This document shows positions 1 to 8,019 of a stretch of DNA of 64,000 bases, one piece after another. The notes beneath the pieces are model-generated. The model was not told where the DNA came from and made no database searches. It saw only the letters and a program-made list of their open reading frames with translations. Source of the DNA: Veillonella rogosae JCM 15642 (lineage in GTDB: Bacteria; Bacillota; Negativicutes; Veillonellales; Veillonellaceae). Positions within the stretch are counted from its first letter, which is position 1. Every line of letters begins with the position of its first letter. The translations under genes and the position numbers were made by a program. The DNA is taken from positions 1-64,000 of the forward strand of contig NZ_PPCX01000010.1 of assembly GCF_002959775.1 (NCBI RefSeq). Reading direction: 5' to 3'.

Positions 1-1148
1 TGGCCACCTTCGCGAATCGCGAAACGAAGACCTTCTTCAATAGCGATTGGTGTAATCAATTCGATGTTCATTGTTACGTTATCGCCAGGCATACACATTT
101 CTACACCTTCAGGAAGGTTTACAACACCTGTTACGTCTGTTGTACGGAAGTAGAATTGTGGACGGTAGTTGGAGAAGAATGGAGTATGACGGCCACCTTC
201 TTCTTTAGTCAATACGTAAACTTCTGCTTTGAATTTTGTGTGTGGTTTGATGGAACCTGGTTTAGCCAATACTTGACCACGTTCGATGTCTTTACGGTCA
301 ACACCACGAAGCAATGCACCTACGTTGTCACCTGCTACTGCAGAATCCAACACTTTACGGAACATTTCAAGACCAGTTACTACGTATTGTTCAGCTTTTT
401 CTTTCAAGCCTACTACTTCGATAGTATCGCCAACGTTTACTTGACCACGTTCAACACGGCCAGTTGCTACTGTACCACGACCAGTGATTGTGAAAACGTC
501 CTCTACAGGCATCAAGAAAGGTTTGTCAGTATCACGAACTGGTGTTGGGATGTAGGAGTCTACAGCGTCCATCAAGTCGTCGATTTTAGCTACATATTGA
601 GCGTCGCCTTCCAAAGCTTTCAAAGCGGAACCTACAACGATAGGTACTTCGTCGCCAGGGAATTCGTAGGAGGAAAGAAGTTCACGAACTTCCATTTCTA
701 CTAATTCAATCAATTCTTCGTCGTCAACCATGTCAGCTTTGTTCAAGAATACTACGATTGCAGGAACACCAACTTGGCGAGCCAACAAGATGTGTTCGCG
801 AGTTTGTGGCATAGGGCCGTCAGCTGCGGAACATACTAAGATAGCGCCGTCCATTTGAGCCGCACCAGTGATCATGTTTTTAACATAGTCAGCATGGCCT
901 GGGCAGTCAACGTGTGCATAGTGACGGTTAGCAGTTTCATACTCAACGTGTGCAGTGTTGATTGTGATACCGCGTTCACGTTCTTCTGGAGCTTTATCGA
1001 TCATGCTGTAATCTTGGAAATCAGCTTGGCCTTTTTCAGCCAATACTTTAGTGATTGCAGCAGTCAAAGTAGTTTTACCATGGTCAACGTGACCGATTGT
1101 ACCGATGTTAACATGCGGTTTCGTACGTTCAAATTTTTCTTTTGCCAT
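1..1148 (-). CDS. tuf: Elongation factor Tu (3' end outside window)
   Basis: EF-Tu is the GTPase that delivers aminoacyl-tRNA to the ribosome. The reading frame begins at the ATG ending at 1148, 11 bases after an AGGAGG. It runs off the window edge after about 382 codons, so roughly a dozen C-terminal residues of the usual ~395 are missing. The protein starts [20 protein letters not shown]. It has the P-loop GHVDHGKT (residues 19-26), the DCPGH switch II motif and the NKAD guanine-specificity motif, followed by the two beta-barrel domains. A five-tRNA operon lies directly upstream on the same strand, an arrangement known from tufB of enterobacteria. Identification is certain; only the end is cut. 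Confidence 0.98.
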   Translation of the reverse strand, partial: MAKEKFERTKPHVNIGTIGHVDHGKTTLTAAITKVLAEKGQADFQDYSMIDKAPEERERGITINTAHVEYETANRHYAHVDCPGHADYVKNMITGAAQMDGAILVCSAADGPMPQTREHILLARQVGVPAIVVFLNKADMVDDEELIELVEMEVRELLSSYEFPGDEVPIVVGSALKALEGDAQYVAKIDDLMDAVDSYIPTPVRDTDKPFLMPVEDVFTITGRGTVATGRVERGQVNVGDTIEVVGLKEKAEQYVVTGLEMFRKVLDSAVAGDNVGALLRGVDRKDIERGQVLAKPGSIKPHTKFKAEVYVLTKEEGGRHTPFFSNYRPQFYFRTTDVTGVVNLPEGVEMCMPGDNVTMNIELITPIAIEEGLRFAIREGG

Positions 1149-1248
1149 TAGGATTGTATCCTCCTTCACAAAAACAAATTACATTCTAGTATTAATATAA
1201 TATATTAACCCTAATTTATCAATGGAATATAACATTCTCCTACAAATT

Positions 1249-1257
1249 ATTATACCA
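1249..1257 (-). promoter_or_regulatory. Probable tuf promoter (extended -10)
   Basis: On the minus strand this reads TGGTATAAT, an extended -10 element about 100 bases upstream of the tuf start. The -35 region is a T-rich stretch with poor match to TTGACA. The assignment is by motif and position only. Confidence 0.5.
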
Positions 1258-1271
1258 TATATACAAATGCA

Positions 1272-1314
1272 CAAAAAAGTCGACCGATACGAATCACTCC
1301 TATCTATCGACTTT
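1272..1314 (-). terminator. Possible secondary terminator upstream of tuf
   Basis: An 8-bp inverted repeat (AAAGTCGA at 1276-1283, TCGACTTT at 1307-1314) with a long loop is followed on the minus strand by six T residues. It could stop tRNA-operon read-through before the tuf promoter. The long loop makes it a weak candidate. Confidence 0.35.
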
Positions 1315-1412
1315 ATTTTATAACGTCACATCTCTTACTTTATAATCTTAATCTTTCTTAGTATTAAAGATTAAATATTATAGTGTTGCTATTATGGTTT
1401 ATGGGTAGAAAT

Positions 1413-1437
1413 AAAAAAATCCTCACCAACGTGAGGT
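1413..1437 (-). terminator. Terminator of the tRNA operon
   Basis: The stem CCTCAC/GTGAGG (1421-1426 and 1431-1436) has a 4-base loop. On the minus strand it is followed by a run of seven T. It lies four bases after the 3' CCA of the last tRNA, so it ends the tRNA transcript. Confidence 0.8.
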
Positions 1438-1441
1438 TTAA

Positions 1442-1518
1442 TGGTGGCGGCACACGGACTTGAACCGCGGACACACCGGGTATGAACCGATTGCTCTAGC
1501 CAACTGAGCTATGCCGCC
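1442..1518 (-). tRNA. tRNA-Met (CAU), elongator
   Basis: A 77-base cloverleaf including an encoded CCA. The acceptor stem is GGCGGCA/TGCCGCC and the anticodon loop is TTCATAC. The C1-G72-type paired end and the CGGTTCATACCCG anticodon arm resemble elongator tRNA-Met of Bacillus rather than initiator or lysidine-modified tRNA-Ile2. Last gene of the operon. Confidence 0.88.
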
Positions 1519-1523
1519 ATGTA

Positions 1524-1599
1524 TGGAGCTAGTGACCGGGATTGAACCGGTGACCTTATCCTTACCAAGGATACGCTCTGCCGACTGAGCTACACCAGC
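1524..1599 (-). tRNA. tRNA-Thr (GGU)
   Basis: A 76-base cloverleaf with an encoded CCA. The acceptor stem begins GCTGGTG. The anticodon loop TTGGTAA gives anticodon GGT. Fourth gene of the operon in transcription order. Confidence 0.93.
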
Positions 1600-1631
1600 A
1601 CAATGAACGATCATTTCACTGTGAATATTTG

Positions 1632-1707
<76 letters not shown>

Positions 1708-1712
1708 ATAGA

Positions 1713-1797
<85 letters not shown>

Positions 1798-1807
1798 ATA
1801 AATAAAA

Positions 1808-1883
1808 TGGAGCTGGCGATAGGAATTGAACCCACAACCTGCTGATTACAAGTCAGCTGCTCTACCTATTGAGCTACGCCAGC
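1808..1883 (-). tRNA. tRNA-Thr (UGU)
   Basis: A 76-base cloverleaf with encoded CCA. The acceptor begins GCTGGCG and the anticodon loop CTTGTAA gives TGT. First gene of the operon, 18 bases after the -10 element. Confidence 0.94.
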
Positions 1884-1901
1884 ATCATTACGACAAGATG
1901 A

Positions 1902-1930
1902 ATTGTATCATCTGCCACACTAAGTGTCAA
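1902..1930 (-). promoter_or_regulatory. tRNA operon promoter
   Basis: Minus-strand TTGACA (1925-1930), a 17-base spacer and TACAAT (1902-1907): a near-perfect housekeeping sigma promoter directly before the first tRNA. The rest of 1931-2112 is AT-rich with no supported gene. Confidence 0.88.
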
Positions 1931-2112
1931 GAACTTTTTAAAAACTTTTTTGAAGCTTTTCATCGTTCACTGCGGTATCCCTTAGTGCTTAATCATAATA
2001 ACATGAAACGATACCCTATGCAAGTATTTTGTCAAAAAAAATTTACATTTCATTAAACCCACATAAAATACAGTAATTTCAAGTTTTTATGGAGTAGTTA
2101 TTAAAAAAGCAA

Positions 2113-2144
2113 CCAAAAAAGGAGATAGTAATCTATCTCCTTTT
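2113..2144 (-). terminator. Terminator after the BrxF-like gene
   Basis: The perfect 12-bp stem AAAAGGAGATAG/CTATCTCCTTTT (2117-2128, 2133-2144) has a TAAT loop and a T-rich tail on the minus strand. It lies 50 bases after the gene's stop. Confidence 0.85.
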
Positions 2145-2194
2145 GATACATTTATAGTTTTCCCTATATTTTACCAATATGTTCAATTTTGTAG

Positions 2195-2659
2195 TTAGTC
2201 GATTACAACAACATGATCTGGATGTGCAATAGTAACTACAGCATGTTTTGGATCATTGTTATGTTCTAAGTACAACTGATTCCCTTCAAGGTGACCACGC
2301 CAGCCAACGACAATAGGATACTTCTTACTAATAGTTTTTAGTAATTCAAATGGTTCTAAATTTAAGATTGGCGCAAAGAATACATTAATGCCATCGAGCA
2401 ATACTACTTCAGTATCACTACGGCTAAGAGCACGACAAATAACTTCTTCTGCTAATTGAGGACGTTCATCACGAGGCACAAGTAGGAATTCTTCTTCGAT
2501 AAGCTGTTTAGCTTCCAAGTATTTCCAACCCTTTTGCTCGGACAATTCACGAATTAGCAAACTTTTACCAGAACCTGGACCACCAACGATAAACAATATA
2601 CGTTCATCATCGTTTTGAATTTTTTCCCAACGTTCTTTTACATCTTGTACAGTAACCAT
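2195..2659 (-). CDS. BrxF-like P-loop ATPase, orphan
   Basis: A 154-residue protein starting at the ATG ending at 2659, which has AGGAGG eight bases upstream. An upstream in-frame start would overlap the preceding gene and lacks a ribosome site. Residues 26-33 are the Walker A motif GGPGSGKS and a Walker B-like VVLLDG follows near residue 89. Size, the P-loop near the N-terminus and the ending in a conserved beta-strand (HPDHVVVID) resemble BrxF, the small ATPase of type 3 BREX phage-defence loci. No other BREX gene is nearby. It follows the exported-protein gene by 28 bases, at the end of the folD-hypA-hypB series. The family assignment is from memory of the pattern. Function in this context is unknown. 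Confidence 0.62.
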   Translation of the reverse strand: MVTVQDVKERWEKIQNDDERILFIVGGPGSGKSLLIRELSEQKGWKYLEAKQLIEEEFLLVPRDERPQLAEEVICRALSRSDTEVVLLDGINVFFAPILNLEPFELLKTISKKYPIVVGWRGHLEGNQLYLEHNNDPKHAVVTIAHPDHVVVID

Positions 2660-2687
2660 ATCCTTTGCCTCCTCGCTGTGACCTATC

Positions 2688-4103
2688 CTACTTAACCGGA
2701 CGGTCAGATAACATAACGGATTTGATATATTGGTTTTTTTCATCTAGGGCAAACTGTAAATAAGAATTGCTTGCCGCTGGATTTTTATATTCATATACAG
2801 TAGACGTGCCCGAATTCGTTGTAGATTCAACGATACGAGTTGGCATACCGTACACAAAGAGCAATAAATACTTAGTATCGCCCATCGCAATACCGCGACG
2901 TGTTGGCGTGTAAATATTTAATAGTACACGATTGATGAGATTCTTTTTATCTACACTTACGCCGTATTCATTATAGCCAATGAACGCAGAGCCGAAGAGC
3001 ATGCCCTGATGTTTCCAGTCATTATTAGAATCGTTGATAAAGTGATCATTTAGCTGTAAGCCACGCAACACGAAGTCATCAGCAGTCAATTTGCCCGCTT
3101 CGAAATCATATACCGGTGCTTTTGGTAAACCAAATCTAGGCCATACTTGACCACTAATCATATCAACAGCCTCTATATTGCTTTGTTTAATAGTAAAAGC
3201 AATATATTCCTTCTGTTGACCAAGCATAGATTGTTGTTGACTATTACTATTTGTATTCTCTACAGGACTCTTAAAATCCTTTTTTTGTGGCCATGAATTT
3301 TCAGAATGACCTTCATAAAGGAAAATATATGTCTCATTTTTTTGATCACGCCACATCGCATTAGGACTGCCATAAGCAAATACCAATTCCATACGCGTGC
3401 TACCAGGGCCAATATCACGTACAGTATTGACGCCTTTTTTCGTACTATGAATATTGGTAATAGTATTTGGTTCAAAGAAATACGTCGCCCCTTGACCACG
3501 CAATGGATCATTTACCAAGCGCTCTACAGAAGGACCTGTATATACAGTTACGGCAAGATCTTTCATATGATAGGTAGTAAAGTTATCTCGCACTTCTGTC
3601 TTGTCTACATCTTTAGGCACGACAAATTTGTCTCCCAAGCGGTAGGTAGCAATAGCATAATCATCTTCAGAACCTAAGGATGGCAAATCATTAGCGGTAT
3701 AGGACTTACCAATATCTGCTAAATTATTTTGAGTAATGCTCGGCAACGGCCCTTCATTTTCGCTAGCCGCTTGCCAGAACTGTATAGAGTCACCAAATTC
3801 AGTAACTGCCATTTGTTCCGCCAACCACCCTGTTTTAGTGCGCTCATTTTTAGTCGTTGCTTCAGGTTTAACGACTTTTATGGGCGCATTATCAAGATAG
3901 GCTAAGCTATCAGCTTCGCCAGATGCCTCTCCGCCGCCTTGACCAATTGTAGCATCTTGGGCCGCCTCGTTCGTTTCATCAGTAGTTTCTATTGCAAAAG
4001 GATTAACTGTAGAAATTGCAGGCTCCTCTGCATATCCGATAGTAGTAGCAGATAAACCTACAAGGAGGGCCGCTACAATACGACTCTTCATAGAATAGTT
4101 CAT
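2688..4103 (-). CDS. Exported protein, two BamE-like repeats, function unknown
   Basis: 471 residues with a Sec signal peptide (charged MKSRIVAALLVGL segment, cleavage likely after GYA near residue 25). A low-complexity acidic linker follows (to about residue 75), then a mainly beta/alpha secreted region. Two segments, near residues 245-270 and 405-435, share a pattern (LVFAYGSP... and LLFVYGMP... then E/T-rich YEY or FLYEG). This recalls the repeat unit of BamE/SmpA-like outer-membrane assembly proteins, but only weakly. Its ATG overlaps the hypB stop by four bases (ATGA), so it is translationally coupled to hypB. I do not recognise the family. A periplasmic or envelope role is inferred from the signal peptide. 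Confidence 0.75.
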   Translation of the reverse strand: MNYSMKSRIVAALLVGLSATTIGYAEEPAISTVNPFAIETTDETNEAAQDATIGQGGGEASGEADSLAYLDNAPIKVVKPEATTKNERTKTGWLAEQMAVTEFGDSIQFWQAASENEGPLPSITQNNLADIGKSYTANDLPSLGSEDDYAIATYRLGDKFVVPKDVDKTEVRDNFTTYHMKDLAVTVYTGPSVERLVNDPLRGQGATYFFEPNTITNIHSTKKGVNTVRDIGPGSTRMELVFAYGSPNAMWRDQKNETYIFLYEGHSENSWPQKKDFKSPVENTNSNSQQQSMLGQQKEYIAFTIKQSNIEAVDMISGQVWPRFGLPKAPVYDFEAGKLTADDFVLRGLQLNDHFINDSNNDWKHQGMLFGSAFIGYNEYGVSVDKKNLINRVLLNIYTPTRRGIAMGDTKYLLLFVYGMPTRIVESTTNSGTSTVYEYKNPAASNSYLQFALDEKNQYIKSVMLSDRPVK

Positions 4104-4753
4104 CGATTAGTCTCCAATTGTGCACGCAACCATGTCAGCCAAGGTTCAAGACCATTATGGGCCGTGCAACTTACTTCAAATATCTCTCCATTAGGATTTA
4201 AATTACGAATATCTTGTATGGCCTGTTCCTTTTTGAAAGGCACATACGGCAACAAATCAATCTTATTAATGAGGATGGCCTTAGACTCTTTAAAGATTAA
4301 TGGATATTTAAGTGGTTTATCTTCCCCTTCAGTAACAGATAAAACTGTTACTTTCATACTTTCACCAATCTCAAATTCTGCAGGACATACTAAATTGCCT
4401 ACATTTTCGATAATGATCATATCAAGATCATCAAGATTTAAATCACCTAAGGCATCTTGAATCATCTGTGCATCGAGATGACAACCACCAACTGTATTAA
4501 TTTGGATAACAGGCACGCCTAAGGCATGAATTCGTTCTGCATCCTTAGCGGTAAACAAATCACCTTCAATAACAGCTAGACGATAATCCTTTTTTAAATC
4601 TTGTAAGGTAGCCTCTAAAAGAGATGTCTTGCCAGCCCCTGGAGAACCTAACAAGTTAAATACAAATATATTTTTTTCCTTAAACAACTGTTGCAAGGAC
4701 GTTGCAATGGCATCATTTTTTGCCAGTACATTGGTTTTAACTTGAACTTGCAT
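4100..4753 (-). CDS. hypB: Hydrogenase/nickel maturation GTPase HypB
   Basis: 217 residues from the ATG ending at 4753 (AAAGG seven bases upstream). HypB is a SIMIBI-class GTPase that passes nickel with HypA during NiFe-hydrogenase maturation. The P-loop GSPGAGKT is at residues 36-43, the Cys-His metal site of the G domain appears in GGCHLDA, and NKIDLLPYV is the base-specificity motif. It lacks the N-terminal CxxCGC high-affinity nickel site and any His-rich stretch, so it is the short form. It lies 15 bases after hypA. No hydrogenase structural gene or hypCDEF is in the window. Confidence 0.95.
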   Translation of the reverse strand: MQVQVKTNVLAKNDAIATSLQQLFKEKNIFVFNLLGSPGAGKTSLLEATLQDLKKDYRLAVIEGDLFTAKDAERIHALGVPVIQINTVGGCHLDAQMIQDALGDLNLDDLDMIIIENVGNLVCPAEFEIGESMKVTVLSVTEGEDKPLKYPLIFKESKAILINKIDLLPYVPFKKEQAIQDIRNLNPNGEIFEVSCTAHNGLEPWLTWLRAQLETNR

Positions 4754-4768
4754 GTCCAAACCTTTCTA

Positions 4769-5110
4769 TCAATCGATATCCATGGAGGTCACTTGTAATT
4801 CGCGGCCCCCGATGGTTTGTACGAAATGACTGTCACAATGAGGACAGATAAACTTATAGTTTTCTACAGGAAATGTCTTATCACAATCTAAGCACTTTCC
4901 TTCTATGGGAATTGTGTTGATTTCAATGCGTGACCCTTCAGCAGGAGTTCCTTTAGTAACGGCTTCCCAACAAAAAAGCAACGAATCTGGCTCTACCCCA
5001 CTCATAAGGCCCAAATCGAGTTGAACGGAATGAATCACAGATGCATCGTGTTGGCGTAACGTATCGAGGGCTACATCAAGTATGCCTTCTGCTATAGACA
5101 TCTCATGCAT
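4769..5110 (-). CDS. hypA: Hydrogenase nickel-insertion protein HypA
   Basis: 113 residues. The canonical start MHEMS places the nickel-binding N-terminal amine and His2 correctly; an upstream in-frame ATG would spoil this. Two CxxC pairs (CLDC and CPHC, near residues 73-95) form the structural zinc site. The gene overlaps the end of folD by eight bases and precedes hypB, so the three are co-translated. HypA and HypB together load Ni into hydrogenase precursors. Confidence 0.95.
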   Translation of the reverse strand: MHEMSIAEGILDVALDTLRQHDASVIHSVQLDLGLMSGVEPDSLLFCWEAVTKGTPAEGSRIEINTIPIEGKCLDCDKTFPVENYKFICPHCDSHFVQTIGGRELQVTSMDID

Positions 5111-5930
5111 GGTATGCCTCATATACAGCTTCAAGCATCATAGTAGTCGTTACAGAGCCTACACCACCAGGTACTGGAGTAATTGCAGACGCAATATCTT
5201 TTACCGCTTCATAATCAACATCGCCTACCGTCTTACCTTCTAGTTCATTAATGCCTACATCGATAACAACAGCACCTGGCTTAATCATATCTGCTGTAAT
5301 CATATGAGCACGACCCGCTGCAGCAATAACGATATCGCCTCGTTTTACTTGCTCTGCCAAATCAGGAGTTCTAGAATGGCACATTGTAACAGTACCATGT
5401 GCACCAAGGGTCATAAGAGCTACTGGTTTGCCAATAACTTGGCTACGACCGATTACTACCACATGTTTCCCCTCTACAGGAATATCGTAGTGATTCAAAA
5501 TTGCCATGCACGCCTTAGCTGTACAAGGGGCAAAACCACCTTTACCTGCAGTTACAAGGCCAATATTATACGTAGTTAAACCATCGATATCTTTTTTAGG
5601 ATCTAGCATATCAATAAGAGCCTCTGTATCAATGTGTTTAGGCATCGGCATTAACGGTAAAATTCCATGAACAGCCGCATCATTATTTAATTCTTGCAAT
5701 GCTGTAACTACTTCATCCTGTGTAGCCGTTTCAGGTAATTCCTTTAATACAAAGCCATAGCCAAAGTTCTTAGCTGTCTTTTCCATAAATGTAGCATACA
5801 TATGAGCCCCATGGTCTTCACCAACGAGTAATACTGCCATAGTAATTACAGAGTCGCCTACTGCTGCAACTTTTTCTTGTAAAATCGCCTTGTGAGCATC
5901 TGCTACTGCTTTACCGCGTAATTCGATCAT
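5103..5930 (-). CDS. folD: Bifunctional methylenetetrahydrofolate dehydrogenase/cyclohydrolase
   Basis: 275 residues starting MIELRGK, the usual FolD opening; GGAG lies seven bases upstream. FolD interconverts 5,10-methylene-, methenyl- and 10-formyl-tetrahydrofolate. Visible hallmarks are the catalytic region YATFMEKTAKNFG near residue 48, GILPLMPMPKHID (family pattern: GI-QLPLP), IGRSQVIGKP in the NADP-binding fold, and PVPGGVGSVTTTML-like PVPGGVGSVTTTMM near the C-terminus. The QLPLP segment reads LPLMPMP, with Met replacing the first of the usual residues. Clustered with hypAB for no obvious metabolic reason. Confidence 0.96.
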   Translation of the reverse strand: MIELRGKAVADAHKAILQEKVAAVGDSVITMAVLLVGEDHGAHMYATFMEKTAKNFGYGFVLKELPETATQDEVVTALQELNNDAAVHGILPLMPMPKHIDTEALIDMLDPKKDIDGLTTYNIGLVTAGKGGFAPCTAKACMAILNHYDIPVEGKHVVVIGRSQVIGKPVALMTLGAHGTVTMCHSRTPDLAEQVKRGDIVIAAAGRAHMITADMIKPGAVVIDVGINELEGKTVGDVDYEAVKDIASAITPVPGGVGSVTTTMMLEAVYEAYHA

Positions 5931-5956
5931 GTGTATCTCCATTCATTCAAACTATC

Positions 5957-5987
5957 TATAAAATAAGGTGCCTCCGGAGAGGCACCT
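5957..5987 (-). terminator. Terminator after the PBP gene
   Basis: The 9-bp stem AGGTGCCTC/GAGGCACCT (5966-5974, 5979-5987) is followed on the minus strand by TTATTTTAT. It separates the PBP gene from folD. Confidence 0.75.
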
Positions 5988-6048
5988 AAGTCTCTTATTC
6001 TATTATATAACGAACTGTCTATAATTTCTAATTATGACCGAATTCGTT

Positions 6049-8019
6049 TTATCTACGGAAATGAACAGTAATTGCTGTACCAGCCTGAACAGTTGTACCG
6101 CTACTTTCATCTTGAGATGTAGCCGTACCAGTTCCATCCGGTTTAAAGGCAAGTCCCGCCTTATGTAACCAATCACGCACTTCACCATAGGTAAAACCAG
6201 TAAAGTTAGGCAATGTAACAGAACCATCACTTCCCGGTTTTGGTTCAGGTAGTGTATTAGCAGCTTTAACAGCTACTGGTGTACTTTCTTTAACATACGG
6301 ACTCATTTGGTAATACCGTACAAGCTGAGATACGATGTCCTTAAATACAGGGGCTACAATTTGACTACCATAATAAGAACCCTTTTGTGGGTCATCAATA
6401 ACGACAAGAACTACAAATTTTGGATCCTCTACAGGGCCAAAACCAATAAAGGACGCAATATATTGTCCGTCGAGATAACCGCCATGTTTAGTATCTAGTT
6501 TTTGCGCCGTACCAGTTTTACCGCCGAAGTGATAACCTTCTACCATCGCTTTTGTACCGCCACCTTCAGATACTTCTTTTTCTAGAATATCTACAATGGT
6601 TTTAGCTGTTTCCTCCGGAACTGGTTGTCCCACAACAGATGTTTCAGTCGTACTTGTTACATCGCCTTGAGAGTTACTATAAGACTTGATGATATGTGGT
6701 TTCATCATAGCCCCACCATTAGAAAGTGCACCAAAGGCGCGAACCATTTGTAATGGTGTAACCGCAATACCTTGACCGATAGACATGGTTGCCACGTCTA
6801 GCTTACTCATATCCTCTGGATTATACAAAATACCTGCTCCTTCACCAGGCAATTCAATACCTGTTTCAGAACCAAAGCCATAATCACGTACATATTTCGA
6901 GAGAATATCTGCCCCTGTTAATGTACCAATTTCAGCCATACCAGTATTAATAGAGTACTTCAAAATATCTAGCAAACGAACAGGACCATATCCCTCACCA
7001 TTCCAGTTTCTAATGATATGTCCATTGGCAGCGAAGGCCCCTTTATCGTTATACACAGTGTCTAACTTCCATTTGCCTGCTGCAAGAGCTGCAGATGCAA
7101 TGATAGGTTTGAATGTAGAACCTGGTTCATATAAATTGGTAACCGCAATATTTTTGAAAGCCTCTTCACCACTTTGGTTGTAGTTATTAGGATCATAACT
7201 TGGACGATTGGCCATCGCTAATATTTCACCGGTCTTTGGATCCATAACGATAACGCTGGCATGCTTAGCTCCTGTATCAACCATCGCCTTATCAAGAGCG
7301 CGTTCTGCAATAAATTGAATTGTTGCATCGATGGTTAAGGTTACGCTTTTACCCTTATCTGGTAAAAATTTAGATAGTACGGAACCAAAGATGGCATTCC
7401 CTTTATTATCAGTAGCTACAATTTCTTGTTGTACGCCCCCCTTTAATTCGTCATCGAGAACCATTTCTAGACCATCAAGCCCTTTATCATCAGTGCCGAC
7501 AAAGCCTAATACTTGTGCCGCTAAGACACCATTTGGATAATAGCGCTTAGATTCTTCAACGAAATTAAGGCCTGCAATATTATTATCCTTAATAACTTGT
7601 TGTACCGCTTTTGATTTGTCTGCATCCATCATACGATTCAACCAGACAAAGGCGGTATCCTCTTGCAAAGCTTTTACAATATTCTCTTTTGACATCGTTA
7701 CATACGGTGAGATGAGCTCCGCAATCTCTTGAGGAGACTGTTTAATCATCTTCGGATCCGCATATAAAGATTTTGTAACTACACTCATCGCCAATGGCTT
7801 GCCATTACGGTCATAGATTGTACCCCGCGGCGATTGTAATTTTCTATCTACTTGAACTTGTAATAAGTTTTTCTTCTCTAGGTCAAAGGTATCAAAGACC
7901 TGTAACTGTGCTAAACGACCGATAAGGACGAAAGCAACGGTCATGAGTATGGCAAGGCACCATGTAGTGCGACTCCAATCACTCATGCGTAATAACGCTT
8001 TATTTAATAACTTCATCAT
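6049..8019 (-). CDS. Class B penicillin-binding protein with PASTA domain
   Basis: 656 residues. A peptidoglycan transpeptidase anchored by one membrane helix (about residues 20-38). The PBP dimerisation domain (55-215) contains the SPRGTIYDRNG signature. The transpeptidase domain has the active-site motifs STFK (301-304), SIN (356-358) and KTG (501-503). A C-terminal PASTA repeat (about 595-652) suggests a septal or SpoVD/FtsI-like role. The start overlaps the cca stop by four bases (ATGA); a second ATG directly follows and is an equally good start. Whether it serves division or another wall process cannot be told from sequence alone. Confidence 0.92.
   Translation of the reverse strand: MMKLLNKALLRMSDWSRTTWCLAILMTVAFVLIGRLAQLQVFDTFDLEKKNLLQVQVDRKLQSPRGTIYDRNGKPLAMSVVTKSLYADPKMIKQSPQEIAELISPYVTMSKENIVKALQEDTAFVWLNRMMDADKSKAVQQVIKDNNIAGLNFVEESKRYYPNGVLAAQVLGFVGTDDKGLDGLEMVLDDELKGGVQQEIVATDNKGNAIFGSVLSKFLPDKGKSVTLTIDATIQFIAERALDKAMVDTGAKHASVIVMDPKTGEILAMANRPSYDPNNYNQSGEEAFKNIAVTNLYEPGSTFKPIIASAALAAGKWKLDTVYNDKGAFAANGHIIRNWNGEGYGPVRLLDILKYSINTGMAEIGTLTGADILSKYVRDYGFGSETGIELPGEGAGILYNPEDMSKLDVATMSIGQGIAVTPLQMVRAFGALSNGGAMMKPHIIKSYSNSQGDVTSTTETSVVGQPVPEETAKTIVDILEKEVSEGGGTKAMVEGYHFGGKTGTAQKLDTKHGGYLDGQYIASFIGFGPVEDPKFVVLVVIDDPQKGSYYGSQIVAPVFKDIVSQLVRYYQMSPYVKESTPVAVKAANTLPEPKPGSDGSVTLPNFTGFTYGEVRDWLHKAGLAFKPDGTGTATSQDESSGTTVQAGTAITVHFRR

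Noticed and set aside
156-1151. Open frames on the plus strand opposite tuf
   Set aside because: They are mirror frames of a highly expressed, codon-biased gene, with odd Cys/Phe/Tyr-rich products and no ribosome sites.
1442-1518. tRNA-Ile2 with a lysidine-modified CAU anticodon
   Set aside because: The anticodon arm and acceptor match elongator tRNA-Met of Firmicutes better.
2195-5930. A type 3 BREX phage-defence locus
   Set aside because: Only the BrxF-like ATPase is present; neighbours are hypB, hypA, folD and an exported protein.
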